From Dryomyza anilis (lineage: Eukaryota > Arthropoda > Insecta > Diptera > Dryomyzidae): 64,000 bases of DNA. Numbering within the stretch: the stretch's first letter is position 1; each line of letters starts with the position of its first letter. The stretch is from positions 90,648,696-90,712,695 of the forward strand of contig OX638132.1 in assembly GCA_951804985.1 (NCBI GenBank). The letters are read 5' to 3'. A model generated the notes under the pieces. The model saw only the letters and a program-made list of their open reading frames with translations. It was not told the DNA's origin and searched no databases. A program made the translations under genes and the position numbers. Shown here piece after piece: positions 1 to 14,000 of this stretch.

Positions 1-340
1 CATTCGTATCGATATCGTTACGAGATCATTGCGAGTAGATGGAGAAATCACACGTTATCGGACCCGTTCTCGTAACGATATCGTGCGTCAAATTGGACCT
101 AGATGGTAGGTAGATGTCGGTACGTTCTGTCGGAGTTTTCTCAATACGAAAAATTTTACGAAATCGGAACGATCGAAGGAAAAAATGATCAAATTTCGAG
201 ATTGCTGCAAAAATATTGCGATATCGATTTGATAAATGTTTAAATATCGCATTTTGTCAAAGAATTTGAATGTACGAACATTTTTAAAAATTAGAATCGA
301 GAAAGCAACGAGATCGAACTTTTTTATCGAAGTTATTCGT
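1..340 (-). mobile_element. Family B element, truncated copy
   Basis: This is a reverse copy of the about 400-bp family B repeat also seen at 5828-6230 and 39129-39527. It opens with the family end (CATTCGTATCGATATCG) and has the characteristic palindromic CGATATCG and GTAACGATATCG blocks. It stops inside the GAAGTTATTCG block, where a MITE-A copy begins, so the inner part was cut off or displaced. The window edge removes the outermost CCCAGTATGC. No ORF of note. Confidence 0.8.
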
Positions 341-559
341 CTCCAGAAAAAAATACTATATAAATAATAGTTTTTTACTATTAAAAATAGTCAATAGGAT
401 AAATTATTATTTTAATCGGAAAAAACCATTAAATACTAGAAAATACCATAACATTGCCATTGAGTTTATATGAAAAGATTTATTTATTGTATACTATTAA
501 ATCAATAATTGTCCTATTGACCAATTTTAATGGGATTTGACGGAATTTTTTTCTGGGTG
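341..559 (-). mobile_element. MITE-A copy
   Basis: Reverse-oriented copy of the 215-bp family with CCCAGAAAAAAA at one end and TTTTTTTCTGGGTG at the other, plus internal AATAATAGTTTTTTACTATT and TTGACCAATTTTAATGGGAT blocks shared with copies at 4781, 10811, 23119, 30697, 32819 and 50270. It appears inserted into the family B copy to its left. Non-coding; non-autonomous TIR element by structure. Confidence 0.8.
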
Positions 560-1141
560 TATTATGGTAGACTCAAATGGTATGCTCAAATTGTTTTTTT
601 AAATAGATTGGGTTATGAAAAGAAAACAAATCAATTTTGAGTTTCTGATCTTGGCCCTATGATAACTTCAAATAGGTATTAGTTCCAAAGGATAGTTTTT
701 ACTTTAAATATATAAATACCATTTAAAACTACAAAATACTATTAATAAGATCACTTAATACTATTAATTGTATTTTAGGTTTATATGAAAAGGTGTGCAT
801 ATGCCTTTAAATAAATATTATTCTTAAGTACATTGCATATGACAAAAAATATATAAAATATATGTGATTTAAAATACTATTAGCATTGAGAAAATAGAGA
901 AAATACTAGTTTTATTTTCACTTTAGCCAGAGAAACATGAAATATCTGCTACTTTTTTTTCTAGAAAAATGAAACCAATCAACAAGTTTTTCAAAGTCAC
1001 TACAACCATAAATATTAATTTCTTTTTAGACTAAACTAAACAGGTTAATGACGTGAAAGTGTTTAAAGAAAAACTAACTACTAAATTACATAATCTAGAA
1101 AATTGACAAATGTTTGAAAAATAATTGATAAATAAATAAAC
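560..1141. other. AT-rich upstream DNA, no gene seen
   Basis: No coding signal. Short degenerate stretches (about 690-780) resemble MITE-A internal sequence (ACCATTTAAAACTACAAAAT). The last part is the immediate upstream region of the first Osiris gene. Confidence 0.5.
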
Positions 1142-1173
1142 TATAAAAATGTTAAACTCTAAACCTATAAAAG
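1142..1173 (+). promoter_or_regulatory. Two TATA-like boxes at the first ATG of gene 1
   Basis: TATAAAAA at 1142-1149 overlaps the first ATG of the long ORF, and a canonical TATAAAAG lies at 1166-1173, inside that ORF. If either box is used, transcription would begin about 25-32 bases downstream and the first ATG would not be in the mRNA. This argues for one of the internal starts (1248, 1338 or 1365). It is a sequence match only. Confidence 0.4.
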
Positions 1174-2010
1174 TGCGTAGAGCACAAGTACCGCATGCAT
1201 CCTCCTCCGAAAGTAACTTGTTGCCAAATAGGACAAAACCGACTACAATGATGTCAACTACAACCAAAAAAAGCAGAAAAATGCAGATTACAAATCAGCA
1301 CAGTGAAACGACGAAGACCCCACCACCACAGAAAGTCATGCACAGCAATTACAACATCTTGAAGATGTTTCACATAGTAACAGCCAACTTTATCATGTTG
1401 CTGCTGCTGATGCTGTTGCTGCTGGACAGCAGTGGTCTGGTAAAAGCAGACGCAAGTACGACACCATTAAATGCAGCAGCACCACAACCAGCTACAGTAC
1501 ATTTCCTGGCAACAGATGCCACAAATGGCACGTTGCCGGTAGCGCAGGCCGATTATTGGCAAATGTCAATGCACGAAAGTGGTCAAAATAATGCAACGAA
1601 TTCATCATCATCATCAGCAGCAGGAGCAGCATCGTCAACAACATGGACAGCAGCGCGGCAACCAAAACCCGCAGCAACTTCAACAATTTTTCGCCAGTTT
1701 GCCAAACGAATGACCGTAGGCAACGAACTGTGGCATGGCATCATCAGTGACTGCTATGAAAAGCCGACATTTTCGTGTTTTCAAAAGAATGTCTATGTCT
1801 ATCTGAATGATGCACTCGAAGCGAACGATGTTAATGTGACGCAGCGTCTGAAATTCTTCAAAAATCAAGTGAACTACAATGAGCCACAACAGCAGCAGCA
1901 GCAGCAGTCCACAGAAGCAGCCATGGATGCCAATGACGCAGAACCAAGTGTTGGAGTAGACGATGAGGCGCATCTGTACCACAATGAAATACCGCGCTCA
2001 GGTCGCGCAG
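1149..2010 (+). CDS. Osi: Gene 1 exon 1: signal peptide and Cys-pair region
   Basis: ORF from ATG 1149 to the donor CAG|GTGAGT at 2011, ending in phase 1 (one base, G). It encodes a Thr/Lys/Ser-rich N-terminus, a Leu/Met-rich hydrophobic core, an Ala/Ser/Thr-rich stretch, and the conserved Osiris block with ISDC...SCFQ, where Cys202 and Cys210 sit seven residues apart as in gene 2. A CAG run near 1888-1908 codes poly-Gln. Internal ATGs at 1248, 1338 and 1365 are alternative starts. Confidence 0.9.
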
Positions 2011-5000
2011 GTGAGTGAACATTATTGGTTGTCAATGTTGACCAAAAGTTAATTGAAACGTGGGAAAGTGATGATTGCCAAATTTTGTAGGTAAAAATTA
2101 TTTTACCGAATATACAGGGCATGTACTGGAAATGGAGTTATTTAAATGAGCTTTTGAAATTGCAAAACAATAAAAGTATTTTGAGGTTACATTTTATTTA
2201 TTTTAAGACTCTTAAATTAGTCATATTTTTGAGTATTATCCACATATATAAGACTTAAAAAGAGTTCAAAAATGTTACTTACAGAAGTACATCAAAGTCC
2301 ACGAAAATATAACAAACTACTTTTTTTTATTTCAATTTTAATTCAAAACGATTCTATGTGAGTGCACCCAAAATACTCCTACACTAGATTGTGGTGAATA
2401 CCGAAATTTTGTTTTTGATTAGAATTAAGTTATCGTTAAATTTAAAGATTTTAGTTTAAAAAATATTTTATTGTAATATCATTCTGGAAAAACGTCTGTT
2501 CTTAAAATATGGATTTTTCTGAATTCATTTACCAAACTCTGATAAACCATTCTAAATTGGATACTTTTAAAGGTTTAGTGAATTCCTAAAGAGCTTCTCT
2601 GATTGATAGACATATTTTAGACTTATTTTACCGTGGCAATACATCTTTTAGGAGTTCCTAGCACATAAAAAATAATCTACGTAAATAGAGCAACCGATAT
2701 TAATTGAATTAATTAATCAGTTCAACAATGAAATTATGCAATTTAATGAAAACATTTGCTATTCTTCGTTAAATTAGAAATTCCATTTGCTAATATGAAT
2801 TTTTGTACGTCAAGCAGCAAATAGTTAAAATACTGAATTTCATTGCTGGACTGATTAATGCATGCAATTAAAATCGGTTGCTATATTTACGTCCATTTTA
2901 TTGTGTGTAAAAATCGTTGATCCAGTGATGAACACTCGAATCTTCGGACGTCTCGGTAGGTTGGCAATTGGGATTACCCAAAGCCTATTCACGGATTTGC
3001 ACTACAACACTTTTTAAACGTTTTGCTTGGTAATGTTACCAAAATATAGGTATTGGCTAGAAGATTCCCTCAGTACTTCAGCAAGGATCAAAGAACTTTG
3101 AAGTAGTCGCCAGTTTTCACCCAAACATAAACACATCTCGATTCATTTCCCAGTAGGTTTAATTTGGCATTTATATAAAAATATATTAGTATAGGTGAAG
3201 ATGTAAGTTATCTACCCAATTAAAACTCTTGAGAGAAAAGCGTCGGAATTTTTTCTGTATTCAATGGAGAAAGGAGACGTCAAGTAATTTTATGTCCAAA
3301 TTAATCAATGTTTAAATAATTTACTTTATTTAATTGCATTGGTATAGGCGCGAAGAACATACTCAGATTTTACTTTGAATTTGATATAAATACAGTATGT
3401 AGTAAATTTTTTTTTGAAAGACTTATATTTTCGAACTGTAAATAAATGCAGAATTTTGTAAAATTAAATGAGAATGTGTTATATTTTAACTTTAGATTGA
3501 TGTAAAATAAATACAGTATGTAGTAAAATTTAAAAAAGATGTAGTATTCTATCCACATATTTGAGGACGTATAAATGAAGATAAAATATAGTTCTTTTAA
3601 TACAAGTTATTTATTCAAATTTTGCAGTAATGCAGTAAAATTATGTAGTTATTTTTCATACAAAAAGTTTTTTCAAAAACATCAATGTAGTAAAAAACAA
3701 AAAGATATAATTTCCACATAAATTAAATACAAATGTATTTATTTTAAAGACATTTTTTTTAATACAGTTGTTTTTCGTTCTCGCCATATCTTTTATAGGC
3801 CATTTTCATTTTAATTTCAGATTAAATTAATATAATAAAAAATAGTAAAGGGTTTTTCAATAAGAGCGCTACAAACTTTTTTTTCAAGGGTTTTTCAACA
3901 GGGACGCTACAAAAGTAGAGCGACAGGGTCAGCAAACGACGCCATATTTCTTGCCGCTCTTTTAACATTTCTCTTCAGTAAGGTTTGCCATTTCATGATG
4001 GAAAGATATACGAGCCAACAACGAATCGAAATTATTAAAATTTACTACCGAAATTCAAATACGTATATCTTTCCATCGTGAAATGGCAAACCTTACTGAA
4101 GAGAAATTTCAAAAGAGCAGCAAGAAATATGGCGTCGTTTGCTGGCCCTGTCGCTCTACTTTTGTAGCGTCCCAGTTGAAAAACCCTTTAGTAACAATTA
4201 ACACTAAAGTTGTGTCATTTTCGTTTCATATCTACTTTGCTTAATATCATGAAAAATCTACGAAATTTACCAAAAATTTGAAATAATTCAAAAATTACCT
4301 TAAGACTAAAAAATCCAAAAAATGACAAATCGATTAAAAAAAATGGCATGTCAAAAAAATCCGAGCATATCCAGAAAAAACATTTGAAACTTTAATAGTA
4401 ATTGGTACTTTAAAAACAATTATTTTTACTAATAAAATTTGTCAATAGTATGCATACCATTAGTACAATAATATTCAAACAATTAATAAAATAGTTTGTT
4501 TGACACATAAATGGAACATTATTCTATTCGTGTTTAAGTTAATAATATTAATTTAACATATGCGACATAGTGAGACGTTTAGTATTATAGGCGAAAAAAC
4601 CTTAACATAAATAGTATTTATACTTTTATATACTATAGTATTGAAATTATTAAATTTGAATTTTTCAAATACTATCAAATTCATTAAAAAATATCGCTTA
4701 CTATGAAAAAAAACTATTAATAAATGAACCATAAAATTAAGGTCATTCCACTAAGTACTTTATTTTCTTCTGAGTGTATACACCCAGAAAAAAATGTCCT
4801 CAAATCCCATTAAAATTGGTCAATAGAATAATTATTGATTTAATAGTATACAAAAAATATATATTTTCATATAAACTCAATTGCAATGTCTTGGTATTTT
4901 CTAGTATTTAATGGTATTTACCGTTATTTATCCTATTGACTATTTTTAATAGTAAAAAACTATTATTTATATAGTATTTTTTTCTGCGTGTAAGTTAATA

Positions 5001-8000
5001 AATTGTTTAGTACAATGAACGAATGTATAGATAAATTTTTACATTGTCATAACCCGACCAGTTACAAAACAAAAATAATTACACGACCAACATTATCCGG
5101 GAATGATCAGGTTTTCCGGAATAGATTAATTTTCTTGTAATTGAATTTTCTATCGTGCACTAAAAGTGAAAGGGTATATTTAAAAGACGTATCCGATACA
5201 AAAAAAAAAATATACTATCCGATTTCTGTCTACCTATTGAAATTATGAATATAAGGAAAAGAATAGTGCTAGAAAAAGGAAAATCACAAATTAGATTTCT
5301 TGTTTACTTACGTAGTCTGGTATTTAAAATACACGTGATCGGTCTTATTTTGGTTTATGTTCCGGTCATTTTTGTACGAATCTTTCATAACACTTAATTA
5401 TTGTTAATTAAATAAATCTTTTTATTTTATAGTAAAACAAAATATGGTAGTCGCGGTAGCTCAGTGGTAAGTGCGTTGGACTACGAGCCGAAAGGTCCTC
5501 GGTTCAAGTATGGAATGGGGCTAACAACATCTTTTCATAGAAACATTTTTCTATACCGCGCTACCTCTCGACAGTAAATGGCAAACCTACGAGAGTAAAA
5601 ACATTGCCTATGAAAAGCTCTCACCCGCCGTTCGGATTCGGCAATAAACTGTAGGTCCCACCACTTAGAGTACAAATATAACACGCACAGCTCAAAATGG
5701 TGAGAGAGCTCGGCCAAAGTTCTTATAGGACTGTAGCGCCAAACTATTATTATTAAAACAAAATAATGTTTTTCTGGTGAACTTCAAAACCCAATACTGA
5801 ATTTGGTACTCCTACATATACTTTTCTCCCAGTCTGCCATGTCTCGAAGACCTTCGATACCTCGAAGCTTTCTCGAATAACTTCGATAAAATAGTTCGAT
5901 TTCGTTGCTTTCTCGATTTTAATTTTTAAACATTTTCGTACATTCAAATTCTTTGACAAGATACGATATTTAAACATTTATCACATCGGTATCGCAATAT
6001 TTTTCGCAGGAATCTCGAACTTTGTTCATTTTTTTTTTTTCTTCGATATCGTTCCGATTTCGAAAAATTTCGCGTATCGAGAAAACTCCGACGGAACGTT
6101 CCGATATCTATCTACCATCTAGGTCCAATTTGACACTCGATATCGTTACGAGAACGAGTCCGATATCGTGTGATTCCTCCATCTACTCGCAATGATCTCG
6201 TAACGATATCGATACGAATGGCATACTGGGCTACCAGCAAATATAAAATTAATTCGTAAATAACATTTTATTATTATTTTTACTTTAAACACTTGTGTTC
6301 AAATATTCAATCGCATTCGCATTCTTATTTCGCATTCCATATCATTTTTAAAAATTGATCAGCTGTTCCTCTACTCGAAGTAAGTGTTATACCTTGTATT
6401 ATACATAAATCATATCACATTAATTTGCTTTGTATTCTATATGTTTTGTTTAGTTCAGCTTATACGATTAGCTTATAAGATTTCTTTTGAATTTATTTCG
6501 TATATTGTTTCTGATGCGCATGAAGTTTAATTAACATGGCTGTGTGCGAAGTCCGTAGCCCGAGTGACCGATACTTTTGATTCTCTTCCTACCATGTTGG
6601 CCATAGCCACGGCAATAACTTCTCGAAAATCTTCAATACAATATCTTTCATTTGTAGTTTTTTTTTATTTAAACTTTCACTTGTGTGAATTTGCTGAAGG
6701 TGAGATGAACAAAAAAAAAATCAACATCTAATACATGCGAGTTTGAGAGTCTGGGTGTTTGACTGGACGGTATTGAGTCATGTGGAATGTTTATTATTTA
6801 GACGAGAAGAGCAAGAGAGAGTGAGATTATGTACAAATATTTGTATGAGGTCAGTTTATAATAATGGACCAACAAGTACAGAAAACACGCTAATTTTTAC
6901 TGTTGGAAAGTGGTGTTTAACTATTTGTCTAAAAATTAAAATTGTTTATTATAGGTTTGGCGGATTCTTTAACCAAGAGAAAATTTTTCAAACTAAATCA
7001 GTTCAGAAGAAATACTAAATAATTTCTTAATTAAAGTCAAATATTACTTTTTTTAAATGAGTTGTGTTGAACAATTTGTAAAAGTAATGTTACATATTTT
7101 TATTTGAATAATAAAATAAAAAAGTTTTTTTGTAGACATCGAGAATTAATATTTTTTTATAAAATCGAAAAATTATTGTCTTATCTAATGACATGTTTAA
7201 TAGATGTAATACCTGGATAAAATTATCATAAATTATATATTTCTTATACAACATAGTATTTTACAATTAATAATTTGAAAACTATTAGATTTACAGTGGA
7301 ATCATAATATGAATGTACCAAATATCGCAACCCTAAGGAAAAGTTAAATTCTAAACAATAAAAAAATCGAAAAATAAAATTTTATAACTCTATACAATTT
7401 TTCCTATGGATATCCCATATGTCTCTCCAGCGACTTCACTTCACTGCAGTCTTTGTTTCATTGGTGTCAAGTAGTGTCAAGACATACAATGTTTTGAAAA
7501 ACAAATCTAAATGACACTACTGTCACTGAAAATTCAATAAGTACAGTAAGTGAGTGCAACGACTAACGAGTAAGATGCCGAACAATGAAAACAACAACGA
7601 ATCTGCCGATGGCAGGAATGTTGTCGATATATATGTATTTATAGGGCCATTCCACACCAAATCGACCAAAAAAAGCCAATTTGAGATTTTACCTTTTCGA
7701 TTTAAATGAAATTTTGGCAACAACTTCCAGAGATACAGTGGCTCAAAGTTGGAAAAAAAGGGCCAAAAATCACTTTTGTATGGTTGTTCATATTTAAATA
7801 TATGGTAGGATTTTTTCATTGATGGCTCGTTTTAAAGCTAATAGAACAAGCTTTCAGAAAAATTAAGTTGTAACTTCTTAACGTGACATCTGGCCCGTGG
7901 TCATTATCCTTGAACTTCAAAATTGATGTCCTTAAAAAGGACCCTTTTTAAAATTATGAGTTTACGACAAAAACAACGCATTGGTCGAACAGCAATGTAT

Positions 8001-11000
8001 TGGTCGAACAGCAATATATTTTTTTGAAAAAAAAATAAATAATGAAAAAAAAGTTGTACATGATAAATAAAAACTTTATATAAAATATACCTTTTGAGCT
8101 TTTTCGAATATTAATTTTGAATATTAATGAACATTTCTTAGAGTAAGAATGATAAATAAAATGCAAAACGCACTGAGTATTCAGTGTCATAAACAGTTCA
8201 TTTCAGTATTCGAATCTGTATCATAGACCTCTTCACTACAACGACGTCTTGCGTGTGTTTTGTTTTGACACTACTTGTGCTTTGTTGTTGTGAGCAACAC
8301 ATTTATTTAATTAACAAGCATAGTGTCGAAAATGTCTTGAAATGAAATGAATTTCTTGAAGTGTGTTTTAAATGCATTTGAGCAGATGTCTACTAAAAAC
8401 ATTACTAACTAACAATGGTATGAAATACTCTTAAGGAACTATTTAATTAAAAAAAGACGATTGTATCCAAAAGAATTAATAATCGTATGTCATTCAATAT
8501 CGATTTAATAATCGTTTTTTATTCAATATCGATTTAATAATCGTATTTCATTCAATATCGATTTCAAAGTATTATTTCAAATATTAAAAATGTATGTTCC
8601 AAAATGTTAAACTATTTTAATCAAGTGAAGCGAGTAAAATTATTGGAATTTCACAGCAAGAATTTCATTTCATTGAAGTGCTCTTGTTATAGATTTATTT
8701 TATATTTTTTAAAACATTTTGTAATAAATCTGTTGTTGATATAAATAAACAGTTATATTTAATATGCGGTCAGTAGTTAATAACATAAAATATGACATTA
8801 ATGCAAAATGAGAAATACGCAAAAATTAAATGGTTAATTATATCGAGAAGTGGGTGATAATTATGCCATGTTTAAAATTATTATTATTATTATTATTAAA
8901 ATTATATAGAGTGAAGCAATAAATTAACTATTAAATTGAACTTTTCAATGCTTTTAATGATTTGTTTAAGTTTGTTCATTATAATAATTATTTTTGCTTT
9001 TAGCAGCGGAAACTCCCATCGAGGAAGTAACAAATGCCCTCTACGGCAAAAGTATGAAATTTGCGATGACGCACGACATTGAGCTGAAGCTGCCCGAGGT
9101 GATGTTCGATGGTGCAACATTTCGCATCTCGCCACGTTCGATAGAGGGTAACGGAGTTATTGCCAAATTGGAACTGATACCAAAACAGGAGGTGGAAGCA
9201 CGATTGGCGGGCAAAATAATCATGAAAAAAATACGTGAGTTTTTCATTTGTTTATTGGAACTCAAACAATTACGAATTTTACGATAATTATAAATAATTC
9301 AATCTAACTAATTAAATATTCATAGTATTCTTTCATTAATATTAAGAAGCTGGTAGAACTTAACCTAATGAGGAATATATAAACGGTCTCATCTTTTAAT
9401 TATAACTCAATCAATTAAATAATGTATTATAATTATGATTGATTTAAGAATAAGAGTGTATTTTTCATAGTATTTATGAATTATTCATAGTATTTATAAA
9501 TTATTCTTAATATTGAATTATTTATAGTATTTATGAATTATTCATAGTATTGAATTATTCATAGTATTTACAAATTATTCATAATATTTATGAATTATTC
9601 ATAGTATTTATGAATTATTCATAGTATTATTTAATTATTCATAGTATTTATGCATTATTCATAGTATTTATGAATTATTCATAGTATTTATAAATTATTC
9701 ATAATATTTATGAATTATAGTATTTATGAATTATTCATAGTTTATTTAATTATTCATAGTATTTATGAATTATTTATAGTATTTATGAATTATTCATAGT
9801 ATTTATGAATTATTCATAGTATTTATGAATTATTCATAGTATTTATGAATTATTCATAGTATTTATGAATTATTCATAATATTTATGAATTATTCATAGT
9901 ATTTATGAATTATTCATAGTATTTATGAATTATTCATAGTGTTTATGAATTATTCATAGTATTTATGAATTATTCATAGTATTTGAGAATTATTCATAGT
10001 ATTTTTAAATTATTCATAATATTTATGAATTATTCATAGTATTTATGAATTATTCATAGTATTAAAGAATTATTCATTGTATTTATAAATTATTCATAGT
10101 ATTTATGAATTATTCATAGTATTTATGAATTATTCATAGTATTTATAAATTATTCATAATATTTATGAATTATTCATAGTATTTATGAATTATTCTTAGT
10201 ATTATTTAATTATTCATAGTATTTATGAATTATTCATAGTGTTAAAGAATTGTTCATAGTACTAAATAATTATTCATAGTATTTATGAAATACTTCACTT
10301 ATATTATAAATTTGAAGTTCTCTGATATTAAAATACTTTTTTAATTCAAGGTCATTGTAGTCAAAACATGTTTATTAAAATTTAACCAATTACAAAATTT
10401 ATTTTAATTATGAATAATTTAAAAAATTTATAGAATTATTCAAAGTATTTATGAAATCGTTCATTAGTATTGTGAATCTGAAGATTACTAGTAGAGTTAT
10501 GCTTTTTTAGAGAAGGCATCGTCAAAGCATGTTTATGACAACAACTAACAAAAAATTTAGTATATTTATGAGAAATTAAAAAAACTTATAATTTGTTCAT
10601 AGTATTTACGAAATCTTACATTAATATTATGAATTTGACAATTCGGTAAAGGAAATATGCGCTATTAGGGATGACCAGATGGAGATGAAACCGATTAGAA
10701 AATTTATTATAATTATGAATAATAAAAAAAACAATGAATTATTCACAGTAATTATGAATTCATTCATTAATAACTTGAATTTACAATTTCGCAAGTAGAA
10801 ATGTACCCTACACCCAGAAAAAAATTCCCTCAAATCCCATTAAAATTGGTCAATAGGACAATTATTGATTTAATAGTATACAAAAAATAAAATTTTTCAT
10901 ATAAATTCAATGGCAATGTCATGGTATTTCTAGTATTTAATGGTATTTTCCGATTAAAATAATAATTTATCCTATTGAATATTTTTAATAGTAAAAAACT

Positions 11001-14000
11001 ATTATTTATATAGTATTTTTTTCTGGGTGTATAAAGGAAGTCATATCACGTTTATAAAAATTCAACCTAATTATGAGTACATCTGAGTACCTACTGATTA
11101 CTTATTAATAGTATTTATAAATCAATTAATACTTGTGAATTAATTATATATCCGAATTTTGATTATGACCAGCTCATTTTTATTTTGTAAAAATAATAGC
11201 TTTCGATGAACTTGGCACAATTTCGTCTAGGATTGGTTGAGTTTGAATGAATATTTTCATCAATAGAATGATTTTGTTCCCTACACAAATTGCATATATA
11301 TAAAATATGGTTTTATTTCAACAATTTAAATGATTTTGCATATATTTGCATATAAATTTTTATAAAATTAATATTTCTTTAACATTTCAATTGCATGATC
11401 TACATTTTATAGAGAAATTCCTGAAGAGCAAATTGTTACTATCATTTCTGGCGCTGGTGCTTATTATAAAAATCATCAAAATCAAGTTATTCTGGTTGTT
11501 GCCCATTGTGATTGGCGTGGGAGCCGCCAAAAAATTGTTGCTGAAATTTTTACTCTTTCTCTTTCCGGCGCTGTCACATCTCTTCAAGCTGTGCTCCTAC
11601 TATCAGCAGACATATCACTCGACCAAATACCATCATCACCATCATCTGATTAATCATCATCATACGGTGAGTTAAATAAAACAACAACAAAAACCAAAAA
11701 CTATTCATGAAAGTGAAATTAAAAAAAAACGCTTGAATTGTGTATTTGCGTTTGAATTAAAAATATGTGTGATAGTTTATTTGAAAACGAAAGTTGGCTT
11801 ACAGATTGTTTGGACGTTGATAATGGCGGCAATTCTTTGAGACCTACGTTAATAAAATTGTCGGTTACTTTATCTGAGCATCGTTAAATAATACGGGCCA
11901 ACAACTAGGTTGTAGTACTTTTAATGAATTTCGAAAAACAGTGTCACACGCATCGTCAAATGTATGTTAAAAAGCCAAAGAATTTAAAATTTAAAGAAAG
12001 TAATTTAAAATAGTAAGGAAAAAATAAAAGTAAGTAAGATAAAATAAAACATAAAAGTAATAGTAGCTATGTAATTGTTTTGAAAAATCTATGCAAATGA
12101 CAGTTATGACAGACATTGTCGCACAGACACTGATTTAATCTGACTGTTGAACGTTTCATGCAGTCACTTCATCACTACGCACGCTATCACTGTGACAGAC
12201 AGACGAGCTTACAGACAAAACTTTTGTTCAAATTCTGTCACTCAATGTGCGTAGAAATCAAGCAATTTTTATTGTCATGGTGATGGTTTTTTGGAAATGT
12301 ATTTCGCTGCGACTCCGACAGCTGTTTTGGCAGATATAAGTTTGAATGTTTTGTTGATGTTTTTCATTTTGTTGTCGGTGACATTCAAATTTAAGACTAA
12401 ACATTGATTTTTATTATGACTAATGCAGACAATGTGGATGCAAATAATAATTGATTTTTTTTTTAACTTAGGTTATAAGCGATAAATATATTAAAACAAA
12501 TTACTTTATTTTATATGTATACATTTTTAATACTTCAAAAAATAAATATTAATTTCTAACAAATTTTGTATAGAATAAATTGTAGCGTCTGTAGCTCAAG
12601 GTTAGTACGTTGGACGGCGAGAAGAAAGATCTTAAAAATATATATATATAAAAATAATTACATATACATTTAATAGAACTACAGTATGTATTTATTAGTA
12701 CTTACTTAAATGTAAAAAAATTATACCACAATGCAAAAATTGTTACAAATACTTCAAATAGCCTTTGTCTTTATATTATACTGATGATAAAGATGGAAGC
12801 ATAACCTATAGCAACCTATAATATCATTAGTTCTGATTATATAAAGGAATCACTTTGTACCAAATATGAATAATATGCGCATTTTTGCTCACAGAAAATT
12901 CATTGTGTTATTTTTCGTTCGCAGATGTTTGAGTTTCGTTTCTCACTTTTGCAGTACATATATCTGTCGTGTGTATTCAAATATGAATTTCAAATAATTA
13001 AAAAAAATGCAGTATTCGAGCTAGAGTTTCTGCAATATGTAGAAAACGAATTTGTAATATCGTCACTGTCATGCCAAAGGGGCGAATGTGCATTTTAAAA
13101 TATGTTGGGAAATCAAATTTTAAAGTTTGAAGTGCTTTAAAAATTAGTAAAATTTATATTTTTGTAATTTTTTCTGTTATTTCAGTTTATTCGTCAATTA
13201 TTATAACTTATATAAAATATCTTGAAATTTGGACAACCTACTGAATTATAAATACGGATTTTGTGAGGCTATATCCAGATCAAAACGCAAATATTTTTGA
13301 TTTTTATGCTATAACTTTTTATTAGCGCAAGATAAAATAGTAATGTTGAGGCATTAATTGTTTGTTTTTAAAGCACCTATCTATTGGCATAATTAATTAA
13401 AAATATTTTATCAAACATTAATTTGCCATTTGTTTGTTATTTGCAAGAAAAAATGTTTGGCAAAATATTTTTAATTAATGATGCAGATCGATAGGTGCTT
13501 TAAAAACAAACATTAAATACCTTTACACCTCTATTTTATCTTGCACCATTAATAAAATTAAAGCAAAAAATTAAGAAATTGGAAAAATTGAAAATCTTGT
13601 CATGCCAAAAGGGCGAAACTTTTCGTTTTTTCGCCATAACTCTTTAATGGTACAAGATAAAATAGTAGTGAAAAGGTATTAATTGTTTGTTTTTAAAGTA
13701 CCTATTGAACAGCATATTTTGCCTAACATTTTTTCCTGCAAATAACAAATTGCAAATTAATGTTTTGCAAAATATTTTCAATTTATGATGCAGAACGATA
13801 GGTGCTTTAAATACAAACAATAAATGCCTTTACACTACTATTTTATCTTATTCCAACAAAAAGTTATGGCGAAAAAACGAAAAGATTCGCCCTTTTGGCA
13901 TGACAAGATTTTCAATTTTTCAAATTCGCCCTTTTGGTTTTGTCTTTTGTGGCTAGAAATATCTAACAAAATGACACGCAATTTTTGCACAGCATACTTG

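Larger units (their letters stand above)
2011..9003. other. Gene 1 intron 1 (6993 bp), repeat-filled
   Basis: No gene seen. It contains, in order, a short TIR element (2662-2907), GTAGTAAA-rich AT sequence (3360-3760), foldback family D (3847-4188), a relic of MITE-A type (4370-4780), MITE-A (4781-4990), a SINE (5445-5753), family B (5828-6230), family M (7427-8345) and a short tandem repeat (8455-8575). 2011-2660, 2908-3360, 4992-5432 and 6231-7426 show nothing recognisable beyond AT-rich sequence. Confidence 0.8.

Noticed and set aside
5445..5530. tRNA gene
   Set aside because: A and B boxes are present, but the acceptor stem does not close and the sequence continues into a repeated SINE body with target duplications.
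9461..10288. Possible CRISPR-like or regulatory array of 20-bp repeats
   Set aside because: Units are directly adjacent with no unique spacers, so it is a satellite; the context is a eukaryotic intron.
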